A stretch of DNA of 64,000 nt from Aurantimonas sp965217685 (GTDB taxonomy: Bacteria > Pseudomonadota > Alphaproteobacteria > Rhizobiales > Rhizobiaceae). Within the stretch, counting starts at the first letter, position 1. Each line of letters starts with the position of its first letter. The DNA lies in contig CBDCIZ010000003.1 of assembly GCA_965217685.1 (NCBI GenBank), positions 434,001-498,000 of the forward strand, in the 5' to 3' direction. A program made the position numbers and the translations under genes. Below, piece by piece: positions 36,351 to 45,741 of the stretch. The notes beneath the pieces are model-generated. The model saw nothing but the letters and a program-made list of their open reading frames with translations, did no database searches and was not told the DNA's origin.

Positions 36351-38405
36351 ATGCACGAAAATTCCGGACTCGAAAAGATACGTAACCCTTTCTATTTCCT
36401 GGGCGCCGAAGAGCTGCCCGACTTTCAGGCGATCGAGATCCAGGCATTTCCCGCCGAGTTCGAAGCGGCGATGGCGGCCCATCTCGACGAAATTGCGGCC
36501 ATCGTCGGTAACGAAGACGACGTGACCTTCGACAACACCCTTGGCGCGCTGGAGCGCTCCGGGCGCCGCCTCGGCGCCGTCGCGCGGGTGTTCTTCACGC
36601 TGGCAGGGGCCGACACCAACGACAAGCTGCAGGCCGTCGAGCGCGACATTTCGCCGACACTCTCGCGCCACGGCTCGAAGATTTCCCTGGACGCCGGCCT
36701 GTTCGCCCGCGTCGACGCGCTCTATCAGGCCCGTGACACGCTCACCGGCCGTTCGGCCGAAGACCTGCGGCTTCTGGAGCGCACCCATTCGGGCTTCGTG
36801 CGCGGCGGCGCCAATCTGAAGGGCGCAGACCGCGGCCGGCTGTCGCAAATCAATGCCGAACTCTCCTCGCTGGGAACGCAGTTCTCGCAAAACATTCTCG
36901 CCGATGAGAAATCCTGGGTGCTGGCGCTCGGTGCAGACGACTTGGCCGGCCTGCCGGCCTTCCTCGTCTCATCCATGGCAGGCGTTGCCGAAGAGCGCGG
37001 CATCGACGGCTATGCGCTGACCTTGTCGCGCTCGATCGTCGTGCCGTTCCTGACCTATTCTACCCGCCGTGACCTACGCGAAACGGCATTCCGCGCCTGG
37101 ACCAGCCGCGGCGAAAACGAGGGCCCATCCGATAACCGCACGATCATGGCCGACATCCTGGCACGGCGCCACGAGAAGGCGACGCTGCTCGGTTACAAGT
37201 CCTACGCAGCCTACAAGTTCGAGGACCAGATGGCCAAGACGCCCGGCGCCGTGCGCGAGCTCCTCGAAGATGTCTGGGACCACGCCAAGCGCCGTGCCCT
37301 GGAGGATGCCACGATCCTGCGCGCCATGGCCGCCAAGGACGGCGTCAACGGCGACCTCGAAGCCTGGGACTGGCGCTATTTCGCCGAGAAGCGCCGGCAG
37401 GCCGAGTTCGATCTGGACGAGACCCTGCTCAAACCTTACTTCCAGCTCGACCGCATGATCGAGGCAGCCTTCGATGTCGCCGGTCGCCTGTTCGGCCTGA
37501 GCTTCGAACCGATGCAGGACGCCGTCGCCTGGCACCCGGACGTGCGCGTCTTCCGGGTCAAGGGCAAGGATGGCAGCCATTGCGGCCTCTTCCTCGGCGA
37601 TTATTTCGCCCGAAGTTCCAAGCGATCCGGCGCCTGGATGAGCGCGCTGCGCGGTCAGGACGGGCTCGACGGCGGCACGGCGCCGATCATCTACAATGTC
37701 TGCAACTTCGCCAAACCTTCGAAAGGCCAGCCAGCGCTGCTGTCGCTGGACGACGCCCGCACTCTGTTCCACGAGTTCGGCCACGCGCTTCACGGCATGC
37801 TGTCCAACGTCACCTGGCCGTCGCTGTCGGGCACCTCGGTCGCGCGTGACTTCGTCGAACTGCCCTCGCAGCTCTACGAACACTGGCTGACCGTGCCGAC
37901 GATTCTCGACGCCCATGCCCGCCATGTCGAGACCGGCAAGTCGCTGCCCAAGCCGCTGCTCGACAAGATGCTCGCCGCCCGCACCTTCGACGCCGGCTTC
38001 GACACGATCGAATACACCGCCTCGGCCCTCGTCGATCTCGACCTGCACGACAGGAACGAAGCGCCCGACAAGCCGATGGAGGCCGAGCGTGACATGCTGA
38101 AGGCCATCGGCATGCCCCGCGAGATCGCCATGCGCCACCGCTCGCCGCACTTCGCCCACATCTTTGCCGGCGAAGGCTATTCGGCCGGGTACTATTCCTA
38201 CATGTGGTCCGAAGTCCTCGACGCCGACGCCTTCGAGGCCTTCATGGAGGCGGGCGATCCCTTCGACACCGTCATCGCCAAAAAGCTCTTCACCCACATC
38301 TATTCCGCAGGCAATTCCCGCGATGCGGCCGAACTCTACACCGCGTTCCGCGGCCGCATGCCGACCCCGGACGCGCTGTTGAGAAAGCGAGGGTTTGTCA
38401 CGTAG
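36351..38405 (+). CDS. M3 family oligopeptidase/dipeptidyl carboxypeptidase
   Basis: This 684-residue cytoplasmic zinc metallopeptidase is of the M3A family (Dcp/oligopeptidase A type) and degrades short peptides. The catalytic motif HEFGHALH starts at residue 474 (H474, E475, H478); a third ligand is expected in the following FDTIEYTAS region. Conserved segments include YSTRRDLRETAFRAWTSRGE, GLFLGDYFARSSKRSGAWMS and the C-terminal GYSAGYYSYMWSEVLDADAF. I cannot decide between Dcp and OpdA by eye. The ATG at 36351 lacks a strong ribosome site. It is divergent from marR. Confidence 0.9.
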   Translation: MHENSGLEKIRNPFYFLGAEELPDFQAIEIQAFPAEFEAAMAAHLDEIAAIVGNEDDVTFDNTLGALERSGRRLGAVARVFFTLAGADTNDKLQAVERDISPTLSRHGSKISLDAGLFARVDALYQARDTLTGRSAEDLRLLERTHSGFVRGGANLKGADRGRLSQINAELSSLGTQFSQNILADEKSWVLALGADDLAGLPAFLVSSMAGVAEERGIDGYALTLSRSIVVPFLTYSTRRDLRETAFRAWTSRGENEGPSDNRTIMADILARRHEKATLLGYKSYAAYKFEDQMAKTPGAVRELLEDVWDHAKRRALEDATILRAMAAKDGVNGDLEAWDWRYFAEKRRQAEFDLDETLLKPYFQLDRMIEAAFDVAGRLFGLSFEPMQDAVAWHPDVRVFRVKGKDGSHCGLFLGDYFARSSKRSGAWMSALRGQDGLDGGTAPIIYNVCNFAKPSKGQPALLSLDDARTLFHEFGHALHGMLSNVTWPSLSGTSVARDFVELPSQLYEHWLTVPTILDAHARHVETGKSLPKPLLDKMLAARTFDAGFDTIEYTASALVDLDLHDRNEAPDKPMEAERDMLKAIGMPREIAMRHRSPHFAHIFAGEGYSAGYYSYMWSEVLDADAFEAFMEAGDPFDTVIAKKLFTHIYSAGNSRDAAELYTAFRGRMPTPDALLRKRGFVT

Positions 38406-38589
38406 GAGGCGGCGAACGCATTCACGTCCTTCGCCCGCCACCATCAGACCGTAAGACCGTAAGAGGTCATTAAGCTGACAAAGGGAGCCACTCGTGAGAC
38501 GTGGCCGTCGTGAAAATGTCGTGCGAATGTAATCGCCATGCCACGACGAGCATCGATGCTGCGGGGATCGAAAAAACTTGGAGCCCCTC

Positions 38590-40164
38590 ATGTCCATCGC
38601 CTGCTTGCCCCTCAGCCGCCGCCGTTTTCTCGCTTCGTCAGGCGCCGCCGCCTTGGCTGTCGGCTCAGGTCTCACCATGCCGAGGATCAGCCGCGCGGCC
38701 AGCCGCCCGCACTTTTCTCATGGCGTCCAGTCCGGCGACGTGACGCAGACGACCGGCATGGTCTGGACCCGCACCGACCGTCCGGCGCGGGTCGACTTCG
38801 AATGGGCGACCACCGAGAGCTTCGAGAACGCGACAAAGCTCGCCTCGCTCGACACCTCTCCGACCGCCGATCTCGCCGTCAAGCGCATGCTCGACGCGTT
38901 GCCGAGCGACCAGGAGATCTTCTGGCGCGCCGTCGCCCATGATCTTTCCGACGTCAACGCGTCGTCCGAACCGATCGTCGGCCGCTTCCGCACCGCGCCG
39001 GGCTCGCGCCGTTCGGTCAAGTTCGCCTGGTCGGGTGATACGGCCGGTCAGGGCTGGGGCATTAACGAAGACGATGGCGGTTTCGTCACCTACAAGGCGA
39101 TGGCCGGCCACGAGCCGGACTTCTTCATTCATTCCGGCGACACGATCTATGCCGACGGCCCGATCCAGGAGACAGTCGAACTGAAGGATGGCGGCGTCTG
39201 GAAGAACCTCGTGACGCCGGAAAAGGCCAAGGTCGCGGAGACCCTCGACGAATATCGCGGCCAATGGAAATACAATCTCCTCGACCAGCATGTCCTTGCC
39301 ATGAATGCCATGGTGCCGACCTTCTACCAGTGGGACGATCACGAGGTAATCAACAACTGGTCGTCGACCAAGGACCTGGCCGCCGACGACCGCTACACGG
39401 TCAAGAACATCGCAGTCCTCGCCTCGCGTGCGGCGAAGGCCTTCCACGACATGACACCGATCCCCTACGTGCCGCAGGAGCCCGGCCGCATCTATCGCAA
39501 GATCGCCTACGGCCCGATGCTCGACGTGTTCTTCCTCGACATGCGCTCCTATCGCGGCGGCAACAGCGACAACATGCAGACCGAAAAGTCGGACAGGACC
39601 GCGATACTCGGCAAGCGCCAGGTGGAGTGGCTGAAAAGCGCGCTCGAAGCCTCGACAGCGACCTGGAAGGTCATCGCCTCCGACATGCCGCTCGGCCTCG
39701 TCGTGCCGGACGGCGACGCCAGGTTCGAGGCCGTCGCCAACGGCGATCCGGGCGCGCCAAAGGGCCGCGAGCTGGAACTGGCCGACCTGTTGCGCTTCAT
39801 CAAGACCACCGGCATTGCCAACACGGTCTGGCTGACCGCCGACGTCCATTATACCGCCGCCCACCACTACAGCCCGGATCGCGCCGCGTTCCAGGACTTC
39901 GAGCCGTTCTGGGAGTTCGTCTCCGGTCCGCTCCAGGCCGGCACCTTCGGGCCGAACAAGCTCGACGCCACATTCGGTCCGGAGGTGAAGTTCGTGAAGG
40001 CGCCGAGCGAGGAGATGGGCCAGAACCTGCCGCCCTCGGCCGGCTATCAGTTCTTCGGCCTCGTCGAGATCGACGGCGCCAGCGAAGCGCTGACGGTGCG
40101 GCTCATGGACCGTACCGACACGGAACTATGGAAGACGACGCTGGAGCCGGTCCGCAAAGCCTGA
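38590..40164 (+). CDS. Alkaline phosphatase D family protein, Tat-exported
   Basis: This 524-residue PhoD-type metallophosphatase or phosphodiesterase has the Tat signal SRRRFLASSGAAALAVGSGL, predicting folded export to the periplasm. The PhoD core shows HFSHGVQSGDV, RFRTAPG, FAWSGDT, FFIHSGDTIYADG, FYQWDDHEVINNW, FFLDMRSYRG and WLTADVHYTAAHHY, all metal-site or neighbouring motifs. The ATG at 38590 has GGAG six bases upstream. No Pho box is visible upstream. Confidence 0.92.
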   Translation: MSIACLPLSRRRFLASSGAAALAVGSGLTMPRISRAASRPHFSHGVQSGDVTQTTGMVWTRTDRPARVDFEWATTESFENATKLASLDTSPTADLAVKRMLDALPSDQEIFWRAVAHDLSDVNASSEPIVGRFRTAPGSRRSVKFAWSGDTAGQGWGINEDDGGFVTYKAMAGHEPDFFIHSGDTIYADGPIQETVELKDGGVWKNLVTPEKAKVAETLDEYRGQWKYNLLDQHVLAMNAMVPTFYQWDDHEVINNWSSTKDLAADDRYTVKNIAVLASRAAKAFHDMTPIPYVPQEPGRIYRKIAYGPMLDVFFLDMRSYRGGNSDNMQTEKSDRTAILGKRQVEWLKSALEASTATWKVIASDMPLGLVVPDGDARFEAVANGDPGAPKGRELELADLLRFIKTTGIANTVWLTADVHYTAAHHYSPDRAAFQDFEPFWEFVSGPLQAGTFGPNKLDATFGPEVKFVKAPSEEMGQNLPPSAGYQFFGLVEIDGASEALTVRLMDRTDTELWKTTLEPVRKA

Positions 40165-40195
40165 GCGAAAGGCGTCCGCGTGACCAGACAAGACC

Positions 40196-40230
40196 TTGCG
40201 AAAGGCCAGTCCGGCGCCCATCTTTCGCAA
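40196..40230. repeat. Perfect 9-bp inverted repeat between phoD-like gene and typA
   Basis: TTGCGAAAG (40196-40204) and CTTTCGCAA (40222-40230) are separated by 17 bases. There is no T-run, so an operator in the typA upstream region is as likely as a terminator. Confidence 0.5.
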
Positions 40231-40316
40231 CTGCAACATTTGCTGTAAGAGCACGGCAGAACAGCGCCGAGTGGATGCCCCATCCGCCCGGCCTTAACTC
40301 GTTTGCGGTGACCTTT

Positions 40317-42143
40317 ATGAAGCTTCGCAACATCGCGATCATCGCGCATGTCGACCATGGCAAGACCACTCTCGTCGACAAGCTGCTCGCCCAGTCGGGC
40401 TCGTTCCGTGAGAACCAGCGCACGGAAGACCGGGCGATGGACTCCAACGACCTCGAAAAGGAGCGTGGCATCACGATCCTCGCCAAGGCGACGTCGGTCG
40501 AGTGGAAGGACACCCGCATCAACATCGTCGACACGCCGGGCCACGCCGATTTCGGTGGCGAGGTCGAGCGCATCCTGAACATGGTCGATGGCGCCGTCAT
40601 CCTGGTCGATGCCTCGGAAGGCCCGATGCCGCAGACCAAGTTCGTGCTCGGCAAGGCCCTGAAAGTGGGTTTGAAGCCGATCGTCGCGATCAACAAGATC
40701 GACCGCCATGACGAACGCCACCAGGAAGTGCTGAACGAGATCTTCGACCTGTTCGTCACCCTCGACGCCACCGAGGAGCAGCTCGACTTCCCGGTGCTTT
40801 ACGGTTCAGGCCGCGGCGGCTGGATGGCCGAGGAGCCGGAGGGCCCGCAGGACCAGGGACTGACCCCGCTCTTCGACCTGATCCTGAAGCACGTGCCGGA
40901 GCCGGACACCGCCGGCAAGGACGAGCCCTTCAAGATGATCGGCACGATCCTCGAGGCGAACCCGTTCCTCGGACGCCTCATCACCGGCCGCATCCAGGCC
41001 GGCTCGATCAAGCCGAACCAGGCCGTCAAGGTTCTCGACGCATCGGGCAAGCAACTGGAATCAGGACGCATTTCCAAGATTCTCGCCTTCCGCGGCCTTG
41101 AGCGCGTGCCGCTCGACTACGCCGAAGCCGGCGACATCGTCGCCATCGCCGGCTTGCAGAAGGGCACCGTCGCCGACACCTTCTGCGACCCGGTCGTCTC
41201 AGAGCCGCTGCACGCCCAGCCGATCGATCCGCCGACGGTGACGATGTCCTTCATCGTCAATGATTCGCCGCTCGCCGGCACCGAAGGCGACAAGGTGACG
41301 AGCCGCGTCATCCGCGACCGCCTGATGAAGGAGGCCGAGGGCAACGTCGCTCTGAAGATCGAGGAAGCCGCCGACAAGGATAGCTTCTACGTTTCCGGCC
41401 GCGGCGAACTGCAGCTCGCGGTCCTCATCGAGACGATGCGCCGCGAAGGCTTCGAGATCGGCATCTCGCGCCCGCGCGTCGTCATGAAGCAGGGCGAGAA
41501 CGGCGAGACGCTGGAGCCGATCGAAGAGGTCGTGATCGACGTCGACGAGGAGCATGCCGGCGTCGTCGTCCAGAAGATGTCCGAGCGCAAGGCCGAGATG
41601 ATCGAGCTGCGCCCCTCCGGCGGCGACCGCCAGCGTCTGGTCTTCCTGGCCCCGACCCGTGGCCTGATCGGCTACCAGTCGGAGCTTTTGACCGACACGC
41701 GCGGCACCGCGATCATGAACCGGCTGTTCCACTCCTACCAGCCGTTCAAGGGCGAGCTCGGAGGCCGCAACACCGGCGTGCTGATCTCCAACGACACCGG
41801 CGAGAGCGTTGCGTTCGCGATGTTCCACCTGGAAGATCGCGGCCCGATGGTGATCGACTCCGGCGTCAAGGTCTATGCCGGCATGATCATCGGCATCCAC
41901 ACCCGCGAGAACGACCTCGAAGTGAACGTGCTGAAGGGCAAGAAGCTCACCAACATGCGCGCGTCGGGCAAGGACGAAGCGATCAAGCTCACCCCGCCGA
42001 TCCGCATGACGCTGGACCGCGCTCTCTCCTGGATCCAGGACGACGAATTGGTCGAGGTGACCCCGAAGACCATCCGTCTGCGCAAGCTCTATCTCGATCC
42101 GCACGAGCGCAAGCGTTTTGAAAAGAGCCGCAAGGCGGCCTGA
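40317..42143 (+). CDS. typA: Ribosome-associated GTPase TypA/BipA
   Basis: This translational GTPase (608 residues) acts in ribosome assembly and stress adaptation. G1 is AHVDHGKTTL (residues 10-19), G3 DTPGHADF (72-79) and G4 NKIDRHDERH. The TypA-specific middle and C-terminal segments are LERVPLDYAEAGDIVAIAG, APTRGLIGYQSELLTDTRGT and EVTPKTIRLRKLYLDPHERK. The start at 40317 gives the canonical KLRNIAIIAHVDHG; an open frame extends far upstream antisense-like into the phosphatase gene and is ignored. Confidence 0.97.
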   Translation: MKLRNIAIIAHVDHGKTTLVDKLLAQSGSFRENQRTEDRAMDSNDLEKERGITILAKATSVEWKDTRINIVDTPGHADFGGEVERILNMVDGAVILVDASEGPMPQTKFVLGKALKVGLKPIVAINKIDRHDERHQEVLNEIFDLFVTLDATEEQLDFPVLYGSGRGGWMAEEPEGPQDQGLTPLFDLILKHVPEPDTAGKDEPFKMIGTILEANPFLGRLITGRIQAGSIKPNQAVKVLDASGKQLESGRISKILAFRGLERVPLDYAEAGDIVAIAGLQKGTVADTFCDPVVSEPLHAQPIDPPTVTMSFIVNDSPLAGTEGDKVTSRVIRDRLMKEAEGNVALKIEEAADKDSFYVSGRGELQLAVLIETMRREGFEIGISRPRVVMKQGENGETLEPIEEVVIDVDEEHAGVVVQKMSERKAEMIELRPSGGDRQRLVFLAPTRGLIGYQSELLTDTRGTAIMNRLFHSYQPFKGELGGRNTGVLISNDTGESVAFAMFHLEDRGPMVIDSGVKVYAGMIIGIHTRENDLEVNVLKGKKLTNMRASGKDEAIKLTPPIRMTLDRALSWIQDDELVEVTPKTIRLRKLYLDPHERKRFEKSRKAA

Positions 42144-42384
42144 CGAACGCCCATTGCCGAGATGCCGCCGCACGGCAAAACATTCTCGGTCCGATCGTCG
42201 TCGTTCGTAGCATGGGACGCGCCTAGGCTTTGAAAGCCCTGTACGGTTTTGTCCGGCGCGCCAACAGACATCTCGCGTATCTTCCGGGATCACGCTGACT
42301 CTGCGGCGAGCGAAGGGGGCTGACCGCCGGCGCCGGGACATTCCGTGGCGGCGGCCTGACGGCAGATGCCGAGGAGTGAGGAAA

Positions 42385-42774
42385 TTGGGACTGTTGTCCG
42401 GCCTTCTGGGCCTCACCAGCGATGTCGATGTCGAGGCCATTCGCGGCGAGTTGGAGCCGATCCTGATCCCGCAGGAGGAAATCGGACTGGCATTTCAGGT
42501 GGTGCGCGATCTTTTCGTCTTCACCGACCTCCGGCTGATCATTGTCGACAAGCAGGGCATGACCGGCCGCAAGCGGCTGATCCAGTCGCTGCCCTATCGC
42601 TCGATCACCATGTTCGCCATTGAGACCGCCGGCCATTTCGACGTCGACAGCGAGCTGACGCTTTGGATCACCGGCCAGCCGCCCCTGATCCGGCAGTTGT
42701 CGCGGCGCTCCGACATCGCGGGAATCCAGAAGGCGCTGGCCCATGGCGTACTTGGCCACAGACTGCCTGCCTGA
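42385..42774 (+). CDS. Bacterial PH-domain protein
   Basis: This 129-residue protein is a bacterial pleckstrin-homology domain of the bPH_1 type (similar to YvbH-type single-domain proteins). Motifs are GLLSGLLGLTSDVDVEAIRG, DLFVFTDLRLIIVDKQGMTG, KRLIQSLPYRSITMFAIETA and HFDVDSELTLWITGQ. Its function is unknown; membrane-lipid or peptide binding is inferred. The TTG at 42385 is chosen because GAGG sits 4-9 bases upstream and homologues begin with the GLLSGLLG stretch. A GTG at 42376 is the alternative. Confidence 0.8.
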   Translation: MGLLSGLLGLTSDVDVEAIRGELEPILIPQEEIGLAFQVVRDLFVFTDLRLIIVDKQGMTGRKRLIQSLPYRSITMFAIETAGHFDVDSELTLWITGQPPLIRQLSRRSDIAGIQKALAHGVLGHRLPA

Positions 42775-42897
42775 GCCGATACGCGGCGCGGCCTGCACTT
42801 CGGCTGGTCACAGAAATGGCGCGCCCTGCGAAAAATCGACGCTGCCCGCTCATACTGACGAGACGGATCAATTCGTGACGCTTATCATCAGCGTCCA

Positions 42898-43404
42898 ATG
42901 AGCACGATCGCCACCGAGATCAGGTCTGCCAAACAGCGCGATGCGGCCGCTCTTGCGGCGGTTCACGAGGCGGCCTGGCGCGGCGCCTATGCCGGCATCC
43001 TGCCCCACCGCCCCCTCAACCAGATGATCGCACGCCGGCACGGCAACTGGTGGGCCGGGGCCATCCGCAGCGGCGCCGCAATTCTTGTCGTCGATTTCTG
43101 CGGCGAAACCGTCGGCTACGCCACGCTCGGCCGCAACCGGGCTTCGACGATCGCCGCCGAGGGCGAGATCTACGAGCTCTATCTGAAGCCCGAATATCAG
43201 GGTCTCGGCTTCGGGGCCCGGCTGTTCAAAGCCGCCCGCACCCATCTGCGCGCCATTGGACTGAAAGGCGTCGTCGTCTGGGCGCTTGCCGAGAACCAGG
43301 CGGCCTGCGAATTCTACCGCCATCGTGGCGGCACCGAAATTGCCGAGGGCACCGAAAGCTTCGACGGATACGACATTGCCAAGGTCGCCTATGTCTGGTT
43401 CTGA
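42898..43404 (+). CDS. GNAT family N-acetyltransferase
   Basis: This 168-residue GNAT protein has IRSAKQRDAAALAAVHEAAW at the N terminus, the acetyl-CoA loop EYQGLGFGARLFKAA, and WALAENQAACEFYRHRGGTE. It is close to the RimI-like and YjcF-like single-domain GNATs; the substrate is unknown. It is a single gene, flanked by a short PH-domain gene and ppa, all on the same strand but with gaps of 120-260 bases. Confidence 0.87.
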   Translation: MSTIATEIRSAKQRDAAALAAVHEAAWRGAYAGILPHRPLNQMIARRHGNWWAGAIRSGAAILVVDFCGETVGYATLGRNRASTIAAEGEIYELYLKPEYQGLGFGARLFKAARTHLRAIGLKGVVVWALAENQAACEFYRHRGGTEIAEGTESFDGYDIAKVAYVWF

Positions 43405-43667
43405 CGCGGCACGACCCGTTCTCCAAGGCCTGCCCACAATATATCGTCCCGCAAAGCCCGGTCCTTGCGGGTTTTCTTGCTTCCAGGCACGCGACCGGCT
43501 AATCGACGCCCATCAACCGACCGATGCCGTTCCCATGCCTGGGGAGCGTATCGGATAGCCCATATGCCACGGCCGAGAACAGGCGGGCGACGAGTACTGA
43601 ACGCCTTGGACCCGGGACATCCGGCTGGGGCCGACATCATCTGCCGAAACGTCAGTAAGGATCTTTC

Positions 43668-44198
43668 ATGCGCATCGACGCCATCACCCGCGGCAACAAT
43701 CCACCCGAGGACATCAACGTTCTGATCGAGGTGCCGCTGGGTGGCCATCCGATCAAATACGAGCTGGACAAGGAAGCCGGCGTGCTGGTCGTCGACCGCT
43801 TTCTTTATACGCCGATGACCTATCCGGGCAATTACGGCTTCGTGCCCCACACGCTCTCCGACGACGGCGACCCGATCGACGTTTTGATCTGCAACACCCG
43901 ACCGTTGTTTCCGGGCTGCGTGATCAATTGCCGGCCGATCGGCGTCCTCGTGATGGAGGATGACAAGGGACAGGACGAAAAAATCATCGCAGTCCCCTCG
44001 CCGCAGGTGACCCGGCGGTTCGAGAAGGTGACGAACCACACCGATCTGCCGGAAATCACGCTGCAGCAGGTCGAGCACTTCTTCGAGCACTACAAGGATC
44101 TTGAAAAAGGCAAGTGGGTGAAGATCGGCGGCTGGGGCGATTCGACCAAGGCCAAGCAACTGATCACCGAGGCGATCGAGCGCGCCGGCCAGAAGTAA
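43668..44198 (+). CDS. ppa: Inorganic pyrophosphatase
   Basis: This family I soluble pyrophosphatase (176 residues) hydrolyses PPi to phosphate and so drives biosynthesis. Motifs are IEVPLGGHPIKYELDKEAGV, FLYTPMTYPGNYGFVPHTLS and DDGDPIDVLICNTRPLFPG, whose DxDPxD holds the metal-binding aspartates. The later DEKIIAVPS and EHYKDLEKGKWVK segments fit. AAGGA lies 7-11 bases upstream of the ATG, and a terminator follows the stop. Confidence 0.96.
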   Translation: MRIDAITRGNNPPEDINVLIEVPLGGHPIKYELDKEAGVLVVDRFLYTPMTYPGNYGFVPHTLSDDGDPIDVLICNTRPLFPGCVINCRPIGVLVMEDDKGQDEKIIAVPSPQVTRRFEKVTNHTDLPEITLQQVEHFFEHYKDLEKGKWVKIGGWGDSTKAKQLITEAIERAGQK

Positions 44199-44262
44199 CC
44201 GGACACCTCGGTGCGACCACGATCAGGCTGATTGCCGGGTCGTGGTTGCACCAGAGAATTCG

Positions 44263-44297
44263 AAGGGCGCGGCGGGCCACCGGTGGGCCCCTTTTTA
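44263..44297 (+). terminator. Rho-independent terminator of ppa
   Basis: A GC-rich imperfect hairpin (inner GGGCC/GGCCC type stem, outer AAGGG/CCCTT pairing possible) is followed by CTTTTTA. It lies 65 bases after the ppa stop. Confidence 0.65.
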
Positions 44298-44355
44298 TGC
44301 CAAGGGCCCAAGGCCCGACGTGACAAGCTGTCGGCCGCGCAGGAACGCAAAAGGG

Positions 44356-44370
44356 TTAACGATCCGTAAC
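44356..44370. promoter_or_regulatory. CtrA-like element upstream of the DUF1127 gene, one mismatch
   Basis: TTAA-N7-TAAC lies about 120 bases before the DUF1127 start. It is one base from the TTAA-N7-TTAA consensus and should be treated as tentative. Confidence 0.2.
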
Positions 44371-44397
44371 CAAATTCTGCATGAGACATGCGCAATA

Positions 44398-44414
44398 TGC
44401 ACAACTGATGTGCA
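44398..44414. repeat. 6-bp inverted repeat TGCACA/TGTGCA
   Basis: The arms flank ACTGA, 75 bases before the DUF1127 start, in a stretch where TGCA or GCAT recurs five times. It may be an operator. Confidence 0.4.
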
Positions 44415-44488
44415 GCAAAATGCACTCCATTTCATCAGCACAAGCGCCTACATGAGGAACATCGAAACACGAATATTGGACAAGGACG

Positions 44489-44647
44489 ATGTTCCGTCAC
44501 CTCACCTCCCGGCTCAGCACTTTTCGTAGCCACCGCAGCCACATTCGCCAGCTCCAGATGATGGATGACCGCGAACTCGCCGACATCGGCGTTTCCCGTT
44601 CCGAGATCACGACGGCCGTTCGCCACGGCCGCATCTCCTACATCTGA
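44489..44647 (+). CDS. DUF1127 family small protein (YjiS-like)
   Basis: This 52-residue product matches DUF1127: an arginine-rich N-terminal helix (FRHLTSRLSTFRSHRSHIRQ) followed by the diagnostic LQMMDDRELADIGVSRSEIT and a C-terminal RHGRISY. In Agrobacterium, related small proteins regulate phosphate, carbon and RNA turnover. AAGGA is present only two bases before the ATG, which is unusually close. It has its own terminator and sits alone between ppa and yggT. Confidence 0.88.
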   Translation: MFRHLTSRLSTFRSHRSHIRQLQMMDDRELADIGVSRSEITTAVRHGRISYI

Positions 44648-44715
44648 AGACGCGCCGGTTTCGCCGGCTGAAACGTGCCTGACCGCCCAAAAGACGATCG
44701 ACCGTTCGATATCGC

Positions 44716-44755
44716 CGCCGCTTCCTTCGCTAAGGAACGAGCGGCGTTTTCGTTT
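44716..44755 (+). terminator. Rho-independent terminator after the DUF1127 gene
   Basis: CGCCGCTTCCTT pairs with AAGGAA and GCGGCG around a 4-base loop with a 3-base bulge. TTTTCGTTT follows. It is 69 bases after the stop. Confidence 0.8.
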
Positions 44756-44936
44756 GTGGGATGCGCGACGCCATTGGCATCCATGCCGATCCAGTCGATG
44801 CGATCGGTCGCGGCCTTGGGTGTCAGATGGGCCCCGCAAGCGCCACATGGTCCCCGGCCGAAAGCCACGGCATGTGCAAGGTCCGTTCACGCTCTTCACA
44901 CACGACGACAACTCACAGACTTGCGATCGCAGTCGA

Positions 44937-45239
44937 TCAAATGCCGGCCGAGGCGATCGCCGGATTGAGATAGATGACGATGAAATATTGCAGGAACATG
45001 ATCCCGAACAGCACCACCAGCGGCGACAAATCGATACCGCCGAGATCGGGCAGCACCCGCCGGATGCGACGAAAGACAGGCTCGGTCATCTGCCAGAGGA
45101 ACCGCCCGACCGAATCGACGAAGGGGTTGCCGGGATTGACGATGTTGAAGGCATAGAGCCAGGAGAGCACCGCCGAGGCGATTACGATCCACCAGTAGAA
45201 ATTCAGCGCCTGGTAGAGAACAAAGGTTACGGCGAGCAT
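44937..45239 (-). CDS. YggT family membrane protein
   Basis: This 100-residue protein has two YggT-type membrane hairpins: LYQALNFYWWIVIASAVLSW and LSPLVVLFGIMFLQYFIVIY. The signature NPFVDSVGRFLWQMTEPVFR lies between them. YggT proteins are linked to cell division, membrane-protein maturation and osmotic tolerance. The spacing after DUF1127 and the opposite strand indicate an independent unit. The 189 bases upstream to the tRNA hold its promoter. Confidence 0.9.
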   Translation of the reverse strand: MLAVTFVLYQALNFYWWIVIASAVLSWLYAFNIVNPGNPFVDSVGRFLWQMTEPVFRRIRRVLPDLGGIDLSPLVVLFGIMFLQYFIVIYLNPAIASAGI

Positions 45240-45378
45240 GGAAAACGGGCCCTTCGGTGAACGTCGAGCCCGATGTAGCCATCGTGCTCCGGCTTCGCAA
45301 GCGAAGTGCCCGCTGCGACAGCTCCTCCCGACCTCCTGCGACCGGCGTTTCGCCCCCAGGACGAGCGGCGATTCGCCG

Positions 45379-45406
45379 TTGACACGATAAGGCCCCCTGC
45401 TCTAAA
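45379..45406 (+). promoter_or_regulatory. Sigma70-type promoter of tRNA-Ala
   Basis: TTGACA (45379-45384) and TCTAAA (45401-45406) are separated by 16 bases. The tRNA begins 22 bases after the -10 element. Confidence 0.72.
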
Positions 45407-45427
45407 TGCGGCTCGCAAGTGGTGGAT

Positions 45428-45503
<76 letters not shown>

Positions 45504-45741
45504 GCCGCCTTCCGGTTTTGAAACGCGATTTTCCGCAAACCTCGTCGGAGCGCTCTCGTCAGCGCCAAGCTCCGTCGATTCGGCATCCTGTCGCGAAGGT
45601 CATGGCGCGAGGATGTCGAGGCGAGATGAAGCAAGCGACCGCGCGGCGACCCAAATCCCCCTGCACCCAACCGATTGACGTCTCGACTTCGCGTCGATCG
45701 GTTGTGGTTTGACTGCCCCCGACACGCCAGGTTCCGATGAC

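Noticed and set aside
38406..38589. A Pho box upstream of the PhoD-type phosphatase
   Set aside because: Short repeats (AGACCGTA) are present but do not match the CTGTCAT-type PhoB repeat or its spacing.
39264..40316. An upstream extension of the typA frame over the phosphatase gene
   Set aside because: TypA begins canonically at 40317; the extension is out of frame within the PhoD-type gene and has no similarity.
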